A DNA stretch of 40,439 bases from Candidatus Pacearchaeota archaeon (GTDB lineage: Archaea; Nanobdellota; Nanobdellia; Pacearchaeales; GW2011-AR1). The stretch lies in the NCBI GenBank assembly GCA_017609085.1, contig JAFCEO010000011.1, positions 1 to 40,439 on the forward strand, given 5' to 3'. Positions within the stretch are counted from its first letter, which is position 1. Every line of letters begins with the position of its first letter. The notes beneath the pieces were generated by a model. The model searched no databases. It worked only from the letters and a program-made list of their open reading frames with translations, and had not been told where the DNA came from. A program made the position numbers and the translations under genes. Shown here one piece after another: positions 27,271-36,222 of this stretch.

Positions 27271-27444
27271 ATGGCTAAATCTATTTTCAGCTCCAAAACC
27301 TTCTGGGTTAATTTAGGTGTAGCAGTAATTCTAGGACTATTTGGTGTAGAAATTGGCGTAGATCCGCAAATGGAGTTGTTTTTAGTAGGGCTAGTAAACA
27401 TAGTTTTAAGGATTGTTACTAAAGAACCTGTTAGGATAAGATAA
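27271..27444 (+). CDS. Short holin-like hydrophobic protein, possibly phage-derived
   Basis: MAKSIFSSKTFWVNLGVAVILGLFGVEIGVDPQMELFLVGLVNIVLRIVTKEPVRIR*; Shine-Dalgarno GGAGGT just upstream; TATA-like tttataaata at ~27217. Confidence 0.6.
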   Translation: MAKSIFSSKTFWVNLGVAVILGLFGVEIGVDPQMELFLVGLVNIVLRIVTKEPVRIR

Positions 27445-27630
27445 ATTCATTTTTCCACTAACTATTAAAATCGTGGTATCTGAGAGATAGAAATTTTGAT
27501 TGAGTAAATTAACAACTTGAAAGTTGATAGTAATTGAAAATATTGATGTTGCAGATGATATTGACAAGATAAATAAAAACTTTATCAATAAAATTTATAA
27601 TCTTTCTCAAATTTTTTATTTTAAATTAAA

Positions 27631-28575
27631 ATGGTGAAAGTAGCTTTAGTTAAGGGAAATTCAAGATATAAAAATATTATTAACTCTATGAATTTAATTA
27701 AACAATATATAGAAAGAACAATAAAAAATAGAAGTAAAATAGTTATCAAGCCAAATTGCGTTTCTGATAGCAATCAAAATGCCTCCACACATCTTGATGC
27801 ACTTAAAGCAGTCCTTGAATTTATTACACAATATACTAATAAAAAAATAACAATTGCAGAAGGTTCTGCTTATCAAACCAAAACAGCATTTAAGAACTTC
27901 AACTATTACTCTTTGAAAGAAAATTATAATCTAAATTTTATAGACTTAAACAGCGATAAATTTGAAGAAATTTCTTGTTATGACAAAAATTTTCGCTCTT
28001 TGAAATTAGGAATAGCAAAAACAATGTTAAATGCAGATTGTATAATCTCCTTAACTTTGCCAAAAACCCATGATTCAGCTATTGCCACTTTTGGAATTAA
28101 AAATGTTGCCGTAGGCTCTCTTATCAAGAAAACCCTTTTTCCGTACAGAATACCTGTCAGATTACTAAGAAAAATTGTTAATAGAGTTGCTTCGATAAGA
28201 AACGATAAAACAAAAATTCATCAAGGACCTAAAGCAATAAATAAAAATATTTTTGAAATCTACAAAAAAATTAAGCCAGACATTTCTATTATAGACGCTT
28301 TTTATGCTATGGAGGGAAATGGCCCCATTGATGGCTCTCTTGTAAAAATGAAACTTGCTATTTCGTCAACAAATGCCCTTGCTGCAGATATGGTTGCATG
28401 CAAACTTATAGGTCTAAATCCTGAAGATGTGGGTTATCTTTACTATTGTATGAAATATGAAAATCTTAAAATGGACGATATAAAAATTCTTGGAAATACA
28501 ACAATTGAAAATGAAAAAAAGAAGTTTAAGCTTCATGTTACTTTTCCAGAACAGATTAAGTGGAAATTAATTTAA
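27631..28575 (+). CDS. DUF362-domain protein
   Basis: VIKPNCVS..., ISLTLPKTHDSAIATFGIKN, IIDAFYAMEGNGP. Confidence 0.85.
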   Translation: MVKVALVKGNSRYKNIINSMNLIKQYIERTIKNRSKIVIKPNCVSDSNQNASTHLDALKAVLEFITQYTNKKITIAEGSAYQTKTAFKNFNYYSLKENYNLNFIDLNSDKFEEISCYDKNFRSLKLGIAKTMLNADCIISLTLPKTHDSAIATFGIKNVAVGSLIKKTLFPYRIPVRLLRKIVNRVASIRNDKTKIHQGPKAINKNIFEIYKKIKPDISIIDAFYAMEGNGPIDGSLVKMKLAISSTNALAADMVACKLIGLNPEDVGYLYYCMKYENLKMDDIKILGNTTIENEKKKFKLHVTFPEQIKWKLI

Positions 28576-28622
28576 TTTCCCTATACCGAAAATCTTATAT
28601 ACCCTTTTCTCTTGGTTTCTAA

Positions 28623-28691
28623 AAGACAGGAGGAATCAGTGTTTACAGTTTGACACTTCGGTGTCTGCTGTTCGCTGACTTGTTCTGTCTT
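28623..28691 (+). ncRNA. Candidate structured ncRNA (multi-helix hairpin capped by a UUCG tetraloop)
   Basis: AAGACAG/CTGTCTT, TCAGTG/CGCTGA, ACAG/CTGT and GACAC-TTCG-GTGTC nest in one long hairpin; TATA-like cttatata ~25 nt upstream. Confidence 0.55.
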
Positions 28692-28753
28692 ATTTCTATT
28701 AAGATTATTTAGATTAACAAGATTTTTATACTCTTTTTCTTATCCTAAACTAA

Positions 28754-28862
28754 GCAGGGGTAGCGAAGTGGTCAAACGCGCGGGACTCAAGAGCTAAATT
28801 GTACAAAATCTTAGAAATCCCGTCTCTTAGTGAGTTCCCAGGTTCGAATCCTGGCCCCTGCA
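28754..28862 (+). tRNA. tRNA-Leu(CAA) with ~25-nt intron after position 37
   Basis: GCAGGGG/CCCCTGC acceptor, CGGGA-CTCAAG[intron ~28792-28816]A-TCCCG anticodon arm, long variable arm, T-arm CCAGGTTCGAATCCTGG. Confidence 0.88.
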
Positions 28863-28885
28863 TGAATTTTTAAAATATCCATAAA

Positions 28886-29410
28886 ATGATGAAAAGAAAA
28901 AAAACAGAACAAACATTTCAGAAGATAAAAAGAAAAGCGAGAAGAACTCTTAACAGAAAATTTGAAAAAGAAAAAAGAACTTATGTAGTAGACACTTCTG
29001 CCATTATAAACAAATTTTTACCTAAATTATTTGATAAAGGTTTGAAGGGAAAAATTATTATTCCTAATGCCGTTATGGCAGAACTAGAAAATCTCGCAAA
29101 CAAAGGTAATGAAGCAGGTTTCGTAGGGCTGGAAGAAGTGGCTTCTTTACATCAATTAAAGAAAAAATATTCTTTTTCCCTTACTTTTACAGGCGCAAGA
29201 CCCGAAGAGAAGCATATTAAATATGCCAAATCAGGAGAGATAGATGCTTTAATTCGTGAAATTGCAGAGAAAAATAAAGCCATTCTAATAACAGCTGATT
29301 TGGTACAAGCAAAATCTGCTCAAGCTTATGGTTTAAATGTTTTGTTTTTAAAACCAAGATTTATCAAAAAGAAAAAAAGTTTTTTCTCATTTTTGAAAAG
29401 AAGAAAATAA
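28886..29410 (+). CDS. PIN-domain ribonuclease-like protein
   Basis: YVVDTSAIINKFL...NAVMAELENLA...GEIDALIREIAEKNKAILITADLVQ. Confidence 0.85.
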   Translation: MMKRKKTEQTFQKIKRKARRTLNRKFEKEKRTYVVDTSAIINKFLPKLFDKGLKGKIIIPNAVMAELENLANKGNEAGFVGLEEVASLHQLKKKYSFSLTFTGARPEEKHIKYAKSGEIDALIREIAEKNKAILITADLVQAKSAQAYGLNVLFLKPRFIKKKKSFFSFLKRRK

Positions 29411-29456
29411 TCTCAATTAACATTTCAGGTTTTGCTATAATCTTTAAAAAATTTAA

Positions 29457-29732
29457 TTAACCTAGACTCAAAAACCCTTTCTGTAAAAGTAAAATACCTG
29501 ATATGATAAATAAAAACTTTGGCAAACTTATAAATAAAGCCAGCATCAAAACTATGGCGGCTAAAATATCAAAGCCACTCGCTATACTTTTTGTTATTAC
29601 AAAAGAGCCTTTTGCTAAAAGCACAACTATAAAAAAAATTATAACTCCTTGAGGTATATTAAGTCCAAATGAAAGAGAAAAAATTATAAAAGCAGCTGCT
29701 AAATCAAAAATTCCTAAAATTTTTACCAACAT
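29457..29732 (-). CDS. Small hydrophobic membrane protein
   Basis: ORF with three hydrophobic segments. Confidence 0.5.
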   Translation of the reverse strand: MLVKILGIFDLAAAFIIFSLSFGLNIPQGVIIFFIVVLLAKGSFVITKSIASGFDILAAIVLMLALFISLPKFLFIISGILLLQKGFLSLG

Positions 29733-29776
29733 AAGGCTTTAATATACACAATATTTTTAAAATTATGTGTTATGAT

Positions 29777-29850
29777 GCCCGAGTAGCTCAGTCTGGATAG
29801 AGCGATTGCCTCCTAAGCAATAGGTCGTAGGTTCAAATCCTACCTCGGGC
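29777..29850 (+). tRNA. tRNA-Arg(CCT)
   Basis: GCCCGAG/CTCGGGC acceptor; ATTGC-CTCCTAA-GCAAT anticodon arm; T-arm GTAGGTTCAAATCCTAC. Confidence 0.93.
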
Positions 29851-29908
29851 GTGACTTTTGAGAAGATAATCGCAAGATTTATTAAACCTCTCTCTATTGA
29901 AAATTTAT

Positions 29909-29979
29909 GCGCGGGTAGTTTAGTGGCAGAATCTCGGCCTTCCAAGCCGATGACCCGGGTTCAAATCCCGGCCCGCGCA
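29909..29979 (+). tRNA. tRNA-Gly(TCC)
   Basis: GCGCGGG/CCCGCGC acceptor; TCGGC-CTTCCAA-GCCGA anticodon arm; T-arm CCGGGTTCAAATCCCGG. Confidence 0.93.
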
Positions 29980-29994
29980 TTTATTATTCATAAA

Positions 29995-30894
29995 ATGGCA
30001 CAAGAAAAACAAGAAAAAAGGAATTTTAGTAGATGGTATGATAAAAATTACAAACTTCTCTTAATTATTCCTTTTATTCTACTTATAATAAGTTTAGGTT
30101 ATATATTTTATTTCTATTCCCAGCACCATGATATAATAAAAAAAGATATTTCATTAACAGGTGGAACAGCAATAACTATCTATAGCGTAGAAGACATAGA
30201 ATCTTTAAAAAATGAATTAAGTAAAAAACTAGAAGATTTTTCTGTTCGCGAAATTTTTAACTTAAGGACAAGAAAGCAGGAGGCCTTTGTTGTCCAAACT
30301 ACTTCACCCCCAGAAGAAACAAAAAAAATACTTGAAGATTATTTAGGTTATGAGTTAACTGAAGAAAATTCAAGTGTAGAATTTACAGGTTCTTCTCTTA
30401 GCAAGAATTTTTATAAGCAATTAAGATTTGCCATAGTTCTCGCTTTTATTTTTATGGCCTTTGTAGTTTTTATAATATTTAGGACTTTTATTCCTAGTTT
30501 AGCAGTGGTATTTAGTGCATTTTCAGATATTGTTATGACTCTCGCTTTGGTTGATTTTTTGGGATGGAAACTCTCATCTGCAGGAATTGTGGCTTTTTTA
30601 ATGTTAATAGGTTATAGTGTAGACACAGACATCATGTTAACTTCCCGCATGCTTAAAAGAAAAGAAGAAACTGTTAACTCCCGTATTTACTCTGCATTTA
30701 AGACTGGAATAGTTATGACTCTAACTTCTTTAGCTGCGATTATTACAGCTTTGATTATAACTTCAGGATTTTCTGAAATATTAAAGCAAATATTTTCTAT
30801 ATTAGCAATCGGCTTGTCTTTTGATATCTTGAATACTTGGTTGACAAATGCTTCAATATTAAAATTGTATGTTGAAAAAAAAGGAGGCATATAA
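29995..30894 (+). CDS. secF: Protein translocase subunit SecF
   Basis: SLTGGTAITIYS, FRTFIPSLAVVFSAFSDIVMTLALVDFL, GYSVDTDIMLTSRMLKRK. The track start (29851) lies at the tRNA-Arg and reads through tRNA-Gly; start at 29995 is preferred. Confidence 0.93.
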   Translation: MAQEKQEKRNFSRWYDKNYKLLLIIPFILLIISLGYIFYFYSQHHDIIKKDISLTGGTAITIYSVEDIESLKNELSKKLEDFSVREIFNLRTRKQEAFVVQTTSPPEETKKILEDYLGYELTEENSSVEFTGSSLSKNFYKQLRFAIVLAFIFMAFVVFIIFRTFIPSLAVVFSAFSDIVMTLALVDFLGWKLSSAGIVAFLMLIGYSVDTDIMLTSRMLKRKEETVNSRIYSAFKTGIVMTLTSLAAIITALIITSGFSEILKQIFSILAIGLSFDILNTWLTNASILKLYVEKKGGI

Positions 30895-30895
30895 A

Positions 30896-32398
30896 ATGGG
30901 AAAATTATCTTGGAGAATCTGGTTATTAATCACTGCTCTTTTATTATCACTTTTAGCAATCAGTCCAAGTTTTGAATCAGGTGTTTTGATAAAATCTATT
31001 GAAAAAAATTCAACAGCTTTTGAATCTGGTTTAAGAAGCGGTCAAATAATAAAATCTATTAATGGGCAAAAAATAGAATCAATAGAAGATTTTTCTAAGG
31101 CCTTAGAAGGTTTTCCAACCAAGGAAAAAACAAAGTTAATTATTCAAACAAAAGAACAGGAATATATCTTGTTTACAAATAATACCCCTAAAATTACTGT
31201 AGATAAAATACCTCTTACAAAAATAAAATTAGGGTTAGATTTGTCCGGAGGCTCAAGAGCCTTAGTCAAGCCAGAAATTAAATTATCTTCTAATGAAATT
31301 AACGATTTGATAGCTGTTACAAGCGAAAGATTAAATGTTTATGGTTTAACAGACATTATAATAAGGCCTGTTTCAGATTTAGCAGGAAATAATTATATGC
31401 TAGTTGAAATTGCAGGAGCAACTCCTTCAGAACTCAAGGAACTTATTTCAAAACAAGGAAAATTTGAGGCAAAAATAGGAAATAAAACTGTTTTTGTTGG
31501 AGGAAAGAAAGATATAACTTCTGTTTGCAGAAACGATGCTTCTTGTTCGGGTATCGAAAGTTGCTTTTCAGTTCAAGGAGGACATGCCTGTAGATTCAGA
31601 TTTGTTATTTACCTTAGCGAAGAAGCCGCAAAAAAACATGCAGAAATAACAAAAAGTTTAGGAGTTAATATAACTGACCCAAGATATTTAGATAGAAAAT
31701 TAAATTTATATTTAGATGACAAATTAGTAGATTCCCTATTTATCTCCAAAGATTTGAAAGGGAGAGAAGCAACACAAATTTCAATTCAGGGTTCTGGTAT
31801 TGGAAAAACAAGACAAGAAGCTTTAGAAAATGCAAAACAAAATATGCATAAACTACAGACAATTCTAATAACTGGCTCTTTACCTTATAAACTAGAAATT
31901 GTTAAACTTGATACAATCTCTCCTCTTTTAGGAGAAAAATTTCTTTACTCAATTTTTTTAGCAGGATTATCTGCCATTTTTGCAGTAGCTTTTATTGTTT
32001 TTGTAAGATATAGAAAAATTAAAGTTTCTTTAGCTTTGCTTTTCACTTCTTTTTCAGAAGTGCTAATTATTTTGGGAATTGCTTCTTTTATTCATTGGAA
32101 TTTAGATTTACCAAGCATAGCAGGAATACTTGCAGTTATAGGAACCGGTGTAGACCAACAGATAGTCATTTTAGACGAATCAAGAACAAAAAAATTAAGT
32201 ATAAAAGAAAGACTAAAAAGAGCTTTGTTTATTATAATTTCTGCTTATTTCACCTCTCTTGTGTCACTTTTACCTTTATGGTGGGCAGGAGCTGGCCTCT
32301 TGAAAGGTTTTGCAGTTACAACAATCATTGGAATAACCTCTGCTGTTCTGATAACAAGACCTGCTTTTGCTGATATAATAAAAAGAATCGAAGAATAA
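30896..32398 (+). CDS. secD: Protein translocase subunit SecD with inserted PDZ-like domain
   Basis: KLGLDLSGGSRALV, GIGTGVDQQIVILDESR; PDZ-like SIEKNSTAFESGLRSGQIIKSINGQKI after TM1. Confidence 0.93.
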   Translation: MGKLSWRIWLLITALLLSLLAISPSFESGVLIKSIEKNSTAFESGLRSGQIIKSINGQKIESIEDFSKALEGFPTKEKTKLIIQTKEQEYILFTNNTPKITVDKIPLTKIKLGLDLSGGSRALVKPEIKLSSNEINDLIAVTSERLNVYGLTDIIIRPVSDLAGNNYMLVEIAGATPSELKELISKQGKFEAKIGNKTVFVGGKKDITSVCRNDASCSGIESCFSVQGGHACRFRFVIYLSEEAAKKHAEITKSLGVNITDPRYLDRKLNLYLDDKLVDSLFISKDLKGREATQISIQGSGIGKTRQEALENAKQNMHKLQTILITGSLPYKLEIVKLDTISPLLGEKFLYSIFLAGLSAIFAVAFIVFVRYRKIKVSLALLFTSFSEVLIILGIASFIHWNLDLPSIAGILAVIGTGVDQQIVILDESRTKKLSIKERLKRALFIIISAYFTSLVSLLPLWWAGAGLLKGFAVTTIIGITSAVLITRPAFADIIKRIEE

Positions 32399-32482
32399 AC
32401 CACTAAACAACCTATTCTTAATTTAAAAATATTTTAATTTACATAAATATTTATAAATTAACAAATCATAGATACTTAAAAA

Positions 32483-33202
32483 ATGAAAGCAATAATAATG
32501 GCAGGTGGTTTTGCAAAAAGACTTGGCTTAGAAAACAAGTCTAAATGTTTAATAGAAGTAGGAGGAAAACCGATAATAGATTATACTATAGACAAGTTAA
32601 ATGAAATTCCTGAACTGGACGAAGTAATTGTAATAACTAACGATGTATTTTATAATGATTTTGTTAAATGGGCTAAAAATAAAGAAAATGTTAGAGTCGT
32701 TAGTGATGGAGGGACCTCTGAAGAATCAAAGAAAGGAGCACTAACATCATTTTTAGATTTTTTAGATAAGGAAAATATAGATGATGATATTTTTTGGGCA
32801 GGAGCGGACAACTTTTTTCTGTTTTCCTTGAAAAAAGCTTATGATGTCTTTAAAAATGAAGATAAGAATTTGGCTATCTTTTATGATATAAATGACAAAG
32901 AAAAAGCAAAAAATTTTGGAGCAGCTTTAGTCGAGAATAATATTATTGTGGACTTTGAAGAAAAACCCTCCTTGCCTAAATCTACAATAATCTCTGCCTG
33001 TATGTATTTTATTAAAAAAGATACTCTCCCTTTAGTAAAAGAATTAAGAAAAAGCGAGAAAGATAGAGATAATATGGGTATTGTCATCTCACAATTATGT
33101 AAAAAAGTTCCTGTTTATGCATACATAGTAGCGGAAGGAAATATTGATATAGGTTCAAAAGAAGCTTTAGAAAGAGCTAAACAAGAAGCTTTAAAACTCT
33201 GA
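32483..33202 (+). CDS. Sugar-phosphate nucleotidyltransferase
   Basis: MKAIIMAGGFAKRLGLENKSKCLIEVGGKPIIDY. Confidence 0.9.
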   Translation: MKAIIMAGGFAKRLGLENKSKCLIEVGGKPIIDYTIDKLNEIPELDEVIVITNDVFYNDFVKWAKNKENVRVVSDGGTSEESKKGALTSFLDFLDKENIDDDIFWAGADNFFLFSLKKAYDVFKNEDKNLAIFYDINDKEKAKNFGAALVENNIIVDFEEKPSLPKSTIISACMYFIKKDTLPLVKELRKSEKDRDNMGIVISQLCKKVPVYAYIVAEGNIDIGSKEALERAKQEALKL

Positions 33203-33263
33203 ATTCTCAATATGTATTTAATCATACGAAACCTTTTTAAACAATCAAGATAGATAGACTAAA

Positions 33264-34091
33264 ATGGAAACCAACTATGATAATGCAAGAAGCTCTAAAT
33301 ATGGAAAAGAAATCTCCTTTTTGCTCGAAACAGAAATCCCTTTTACACCAACCCAAGTAACAATGAAAGCAATTTCCTCAACATTCAGCATGTCGGAAGA
33401 GTTAGCCGAAGAGGTGAGGAGGAAATGGGAAGAAAAGGGATGGGGGCCTGATGGAATGAAATGGAGATATGAAGGCTATAAAATTTCTCAGGATAATGGA
33501 CTAGAACTATTTGTAAGTCCCATAATGTATAGTTGGCATAATATTTTAAGGGACAAAAAGGGCATGCCATATGATTTTTATCCAACCCCTCTTACTGTAA
33601 ATTCGATTCAAGAAACACTGGATGAAAAAATAGCTATCGCTGTTCGCGGGAAAAAATCTGATCAAAGAGGTCTTTGCTTTTTGGGTTCAGGTTTTATAGA
33701 CAGACTGGCTGGCGATGCAATAGGAACCTCTCTTCTTTATACACCCTTTGATGCGGCTAATCAAGAATGTTCTGAAGAAACATCTTATGATGTTCCTGTA
33801 GCAGAGAGTGGATTTGACATACAAAACGCAACAATGCTTGGGCTAGTTCGCGGGAGTAATACTGATGTGGCAACAATTATTCATGTACCTTTAAATGTTT
33901 CTAGCGATAAAGTTCATTTGAGGGCTGAAAATGGAGAACATGACGATTTATTTTTTCTTTCAACAGATGAAAGCTCCCTTATCAATTTTCTTGAGAAGAA
34001 AGGTGTAGAGAATGCAAGGGCGGCGGACCATCTTTTAGGAGGAATTGAACTTTATCTTATACACAGATATCATAAAAATACTTTAAAATAA
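33264..34091 (+). CDS. Hypothetical protein, possible Nudix-like fold
   Basis: AANQECSEETSYDVP resembles a degenerate Nudix box (REuxEE). Confidence 0.4.
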   Translation: METNYDNARSSKYGKEISFLLETEIPFTPTQVTMKAISSTFSMSEELAEEVRRKWEEKGWGPDGMKWRYEGYKISQDNGLELFVSPIMYSWHNILRDKKGMPYDFYPTPLTVNSIQETLDEKIAIAVRGKKSDQRGLCFLGSGFIDRLAGDAIGTSLLYTPFDAANQECSEETSYDVPVAESGFDIQNATMLGLVRGSNTDVATIIHVPLNVSSDKVHLRAENGEHDDLFFLSTDESSLINFLEKKGVENARAADHLLGGIELYLIHRYHKNTLK

Positions 34092-34248
34092 ACTTATTTC
34101 TAAATCCTCTCTATTTCATTAAAACCTCCTTTAAATTAGATACAATTAAAGATCATAATCTTTAGTTCTCCTTGCTTTGAAGAAATTAAAATTCATTAAT
34201 CTTTCCAGAAATAGAATAATTTATAAATCTTTATTTATTCGTATTTCT

Positions 34249-35112
34249 ATGGAACCTTTAGTATCAGCTGTTATCCCTACATACAACGAAGAAAAAGATG
34301 TTGCGAGATGTATAGAAAGTTTGTCTAAACAATCATATAAGAATATGGAGATAGTGTTTGTTGATAGTTCAACAGATAAAACTTATGACGTAATTAAAGA
34401 GTTCCAAAAAAAGAACTTACTTAACATCAAAGTTTTTAAACAACCTCTTTCAGGAACTGGAAGGGCGAGGAATTTTGGCGTTAAAAAAGCAAAAGGGAAA
34501 ATTATTCTTTTCGTTGATGCTGATATGACTTTTGACAAAGATTATGTTAAAAATCTTATAAAACCGATTTTACAAGATAAGACAGGCAAGATAATCGGGA
34601 CAACGCACGATTATGAGATTGCTGTAAATACAGACAACATATGGAGTGCTATGTGGGGAAAAGTGAGAGTAAGTAAAAAAAATGCAAATAATGTTCCTAT
34701 TTTTAGAGCAATAAGAAAAGATAAATTTCTCGAACTTGGCGGAATAGACCCGAAATACGGATATGCAGATGACCAGACTTTTTGGTTTAAATTTAAAATA
34801 AAGCCAGTAGTTGCAAAGAATACTACATGCTATCATCGAAACCCTTCTTCTTTAAAAGAAACATTTAAACAGGCAAGATGGATTGGCACTTCTTGGAAGG
34901 AAAAATGGAAAATTTTTAAAGTCCCTTTATTGAGCCATGTTCTTGTTCTATTTTTATTTTTAGCACTACCTTTGATAGTTTTCTTTAGAGCCCTCAAAAA
35001 GTCACCAGTAAAAACATCTTTTAAAAACAGATTTAAATTTTATTTTTTTAAGTTTAAAGGATATTTCACAGGATTGGCAAGGGCAGTTTTTCTTAATAAG
35101 ACTTGGCAATAA
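34249..35112 (+). CDS. Glycosyltransferase family 2
   Basis: VSAVIPTYNEEKDVARCIESL...FVDADMTF; leaderless-like start at 34249 preferred over 34177. Confidence 0.9.
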   Translation: MEPLVSAVIPTYNEEKDVARCIESLSKQSYKNMEIVFVDSSTDKTYDVIKEFQKKNLLNIKVFKQPLSGTGRARNFGVKKAKGKIILFVDADMTFDKDYVKNLIKPILQDKTGKIIGTTHDYEIAVNTDNIWSAMWGKVRVSKKNANNVPIFRAIRKDKFLELGGIDPKYGYADDQTFWFKFKIKPVVAKNTTCYHRNPSSLKETFKQARWIGTSWKEKWKIFKVPLLSHVLVLFLFLALPLIVFFRALKKSPVKTSFKNRFKFYFFKFKGYFTGLARAVFLNKTWQ

Positions 35113-36171
35113 TTACTTTTCTGTCTTCTTTAAATCTAAGTCAAAACACTCATAACCTCTAGCTTCCAATATTCTCCTTACCATTTCCCTGTCCTCTTTA
35201 GATTTGCAAACAAACTGAGCGGCTCCATCTCCTCCGCTTCCCACCCCTTTACCTCCATAAATAAAATCCTGAATCTCTGGAAGAGAAAGAATTTGGTGGA
35301 GTTCTGGAGCCTCTAGTTCTTCAGGGCATGCAGGTTTTAAGTATGTGTCGAATTTTCTTTGTGCTTCTTTCATAAGCTTTCCCAATCTTTCAACATCTCC
35401 TTCTTTTATAGATTCTATTGCTCTTAATACAATATGTTTGTTTATTGGTCCAAGATAGTCATGTATCTGTTTTTCGATATCATTTGTTGGAAAAGGAAAT
35501 CCTCTACTTAAATCTGTAAGAATCTTTACGGTATTTTTCCCTCTTTTTAAGCTAACAGCTATAAGATAAATATCTTCTCCGACTTCTAATTCTTCTACAG
35601 AAATTTTATCCCCATCAAAAATCATTACAACAGGTTTATTGTATGCACAAGCTTGGTCCATCCTTCCGCATCTTGATGGAGTGGTAGTCTCTCCAAAATA
35701 TGCTAAATCCATTATTCTCCTCGGTGTCCAATCAAAACCATACACTTCCTTAAATGCTTTTGCTATTAATACACAAACAGAAGCTGATGAAGAAAGACCC
35801 TTTTTAATCGGTAAAGTAGTTTTGTAATTTTCTATTTCTATACCATTAGTTCGACAATTGTTATGTCCAGCCACTATCTCGTGAGCAACTCCTGCAATAT
35901 AACTAAATAGCTCTCCTTTCTCTGCTTCCTTTATTAATTTAGCCGTGTTTAATTCTGTTTCAAATAATTCGTTAGACAGAGTAGATTTAAATCTAAAAAC
36001 AGGCTCTTGAATTTTCCTCGCTCTTGCATATATTCCCTGATTTGTCGGAGCCACTATTGTAAAACCTTTCTCGATTTCGGGATTCTGCCTTCTGTGACCT
36101 CCTGCCCAATCAGAATGCTCTCCAAAGAGGCAGATTCTTCCCGGAACAAACAACTCTATTTCTTTTTCCAT
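35113..36171 (-). CDS. GHMP-family sugar kinase
   Basis: PGRICLFGEHSDWAGGH, LPIKKGLSSSASVCV, GGKGVGSGGDGAAQFV. Confidence 0.88.
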   Translation of the reverse strand: MEKEIELFVPGRICLFGEHSDWAGGHRRQNPEIEKGFTIVAPTNQGIYARARKIQEPVFRFKSTLSNELFETELNTAKLIKEAEKGELFSYIAGVAHEIVAGHNNCRTNGIEIENYKTTLPIKKGLSSSASVCVLIAKAFKEVYGFDWTPRRIMDLAYFGETTTPSRCGRMDQACAYNKPVVMIFDGDKISVEELEVGEDIYLIAVSLKRGKNTVKILTDLSRGFPFPTNDIEKQIHDYLGPINKHIVLRAIESIKEGDVERLGKLMKEAQRKFDTYLKPACPEELEAPELHQILSLPEIQDFIYGGKGVGSGGDGAAQFVCKSKEDREMVRRILEARGYECFDLDLKKTEK

Positions 36172-36222
36172 TTTACAAATGTAAATAACCTATATAAAAA
36201 GTTTTGGTATAAAAAGTTTTAG

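Noticed and set aside
29763-29945. Minus-strand 60-aa ORF
   Set aside because: Antisense to tRNA-Arg and the start of tRNA-Gly; translation is tRNA complement.
32095-32373. 92-aa plus-strand ORF inside secD
   Set aside because: Alternative frame of SecD with no independent support.
34149-34164. AAAGAT-CATA-ATCTTT inverted repeat upstream of the GT2 gene
   Set aside because: Six-bp AT-rich stem, expected by chance in this composition.
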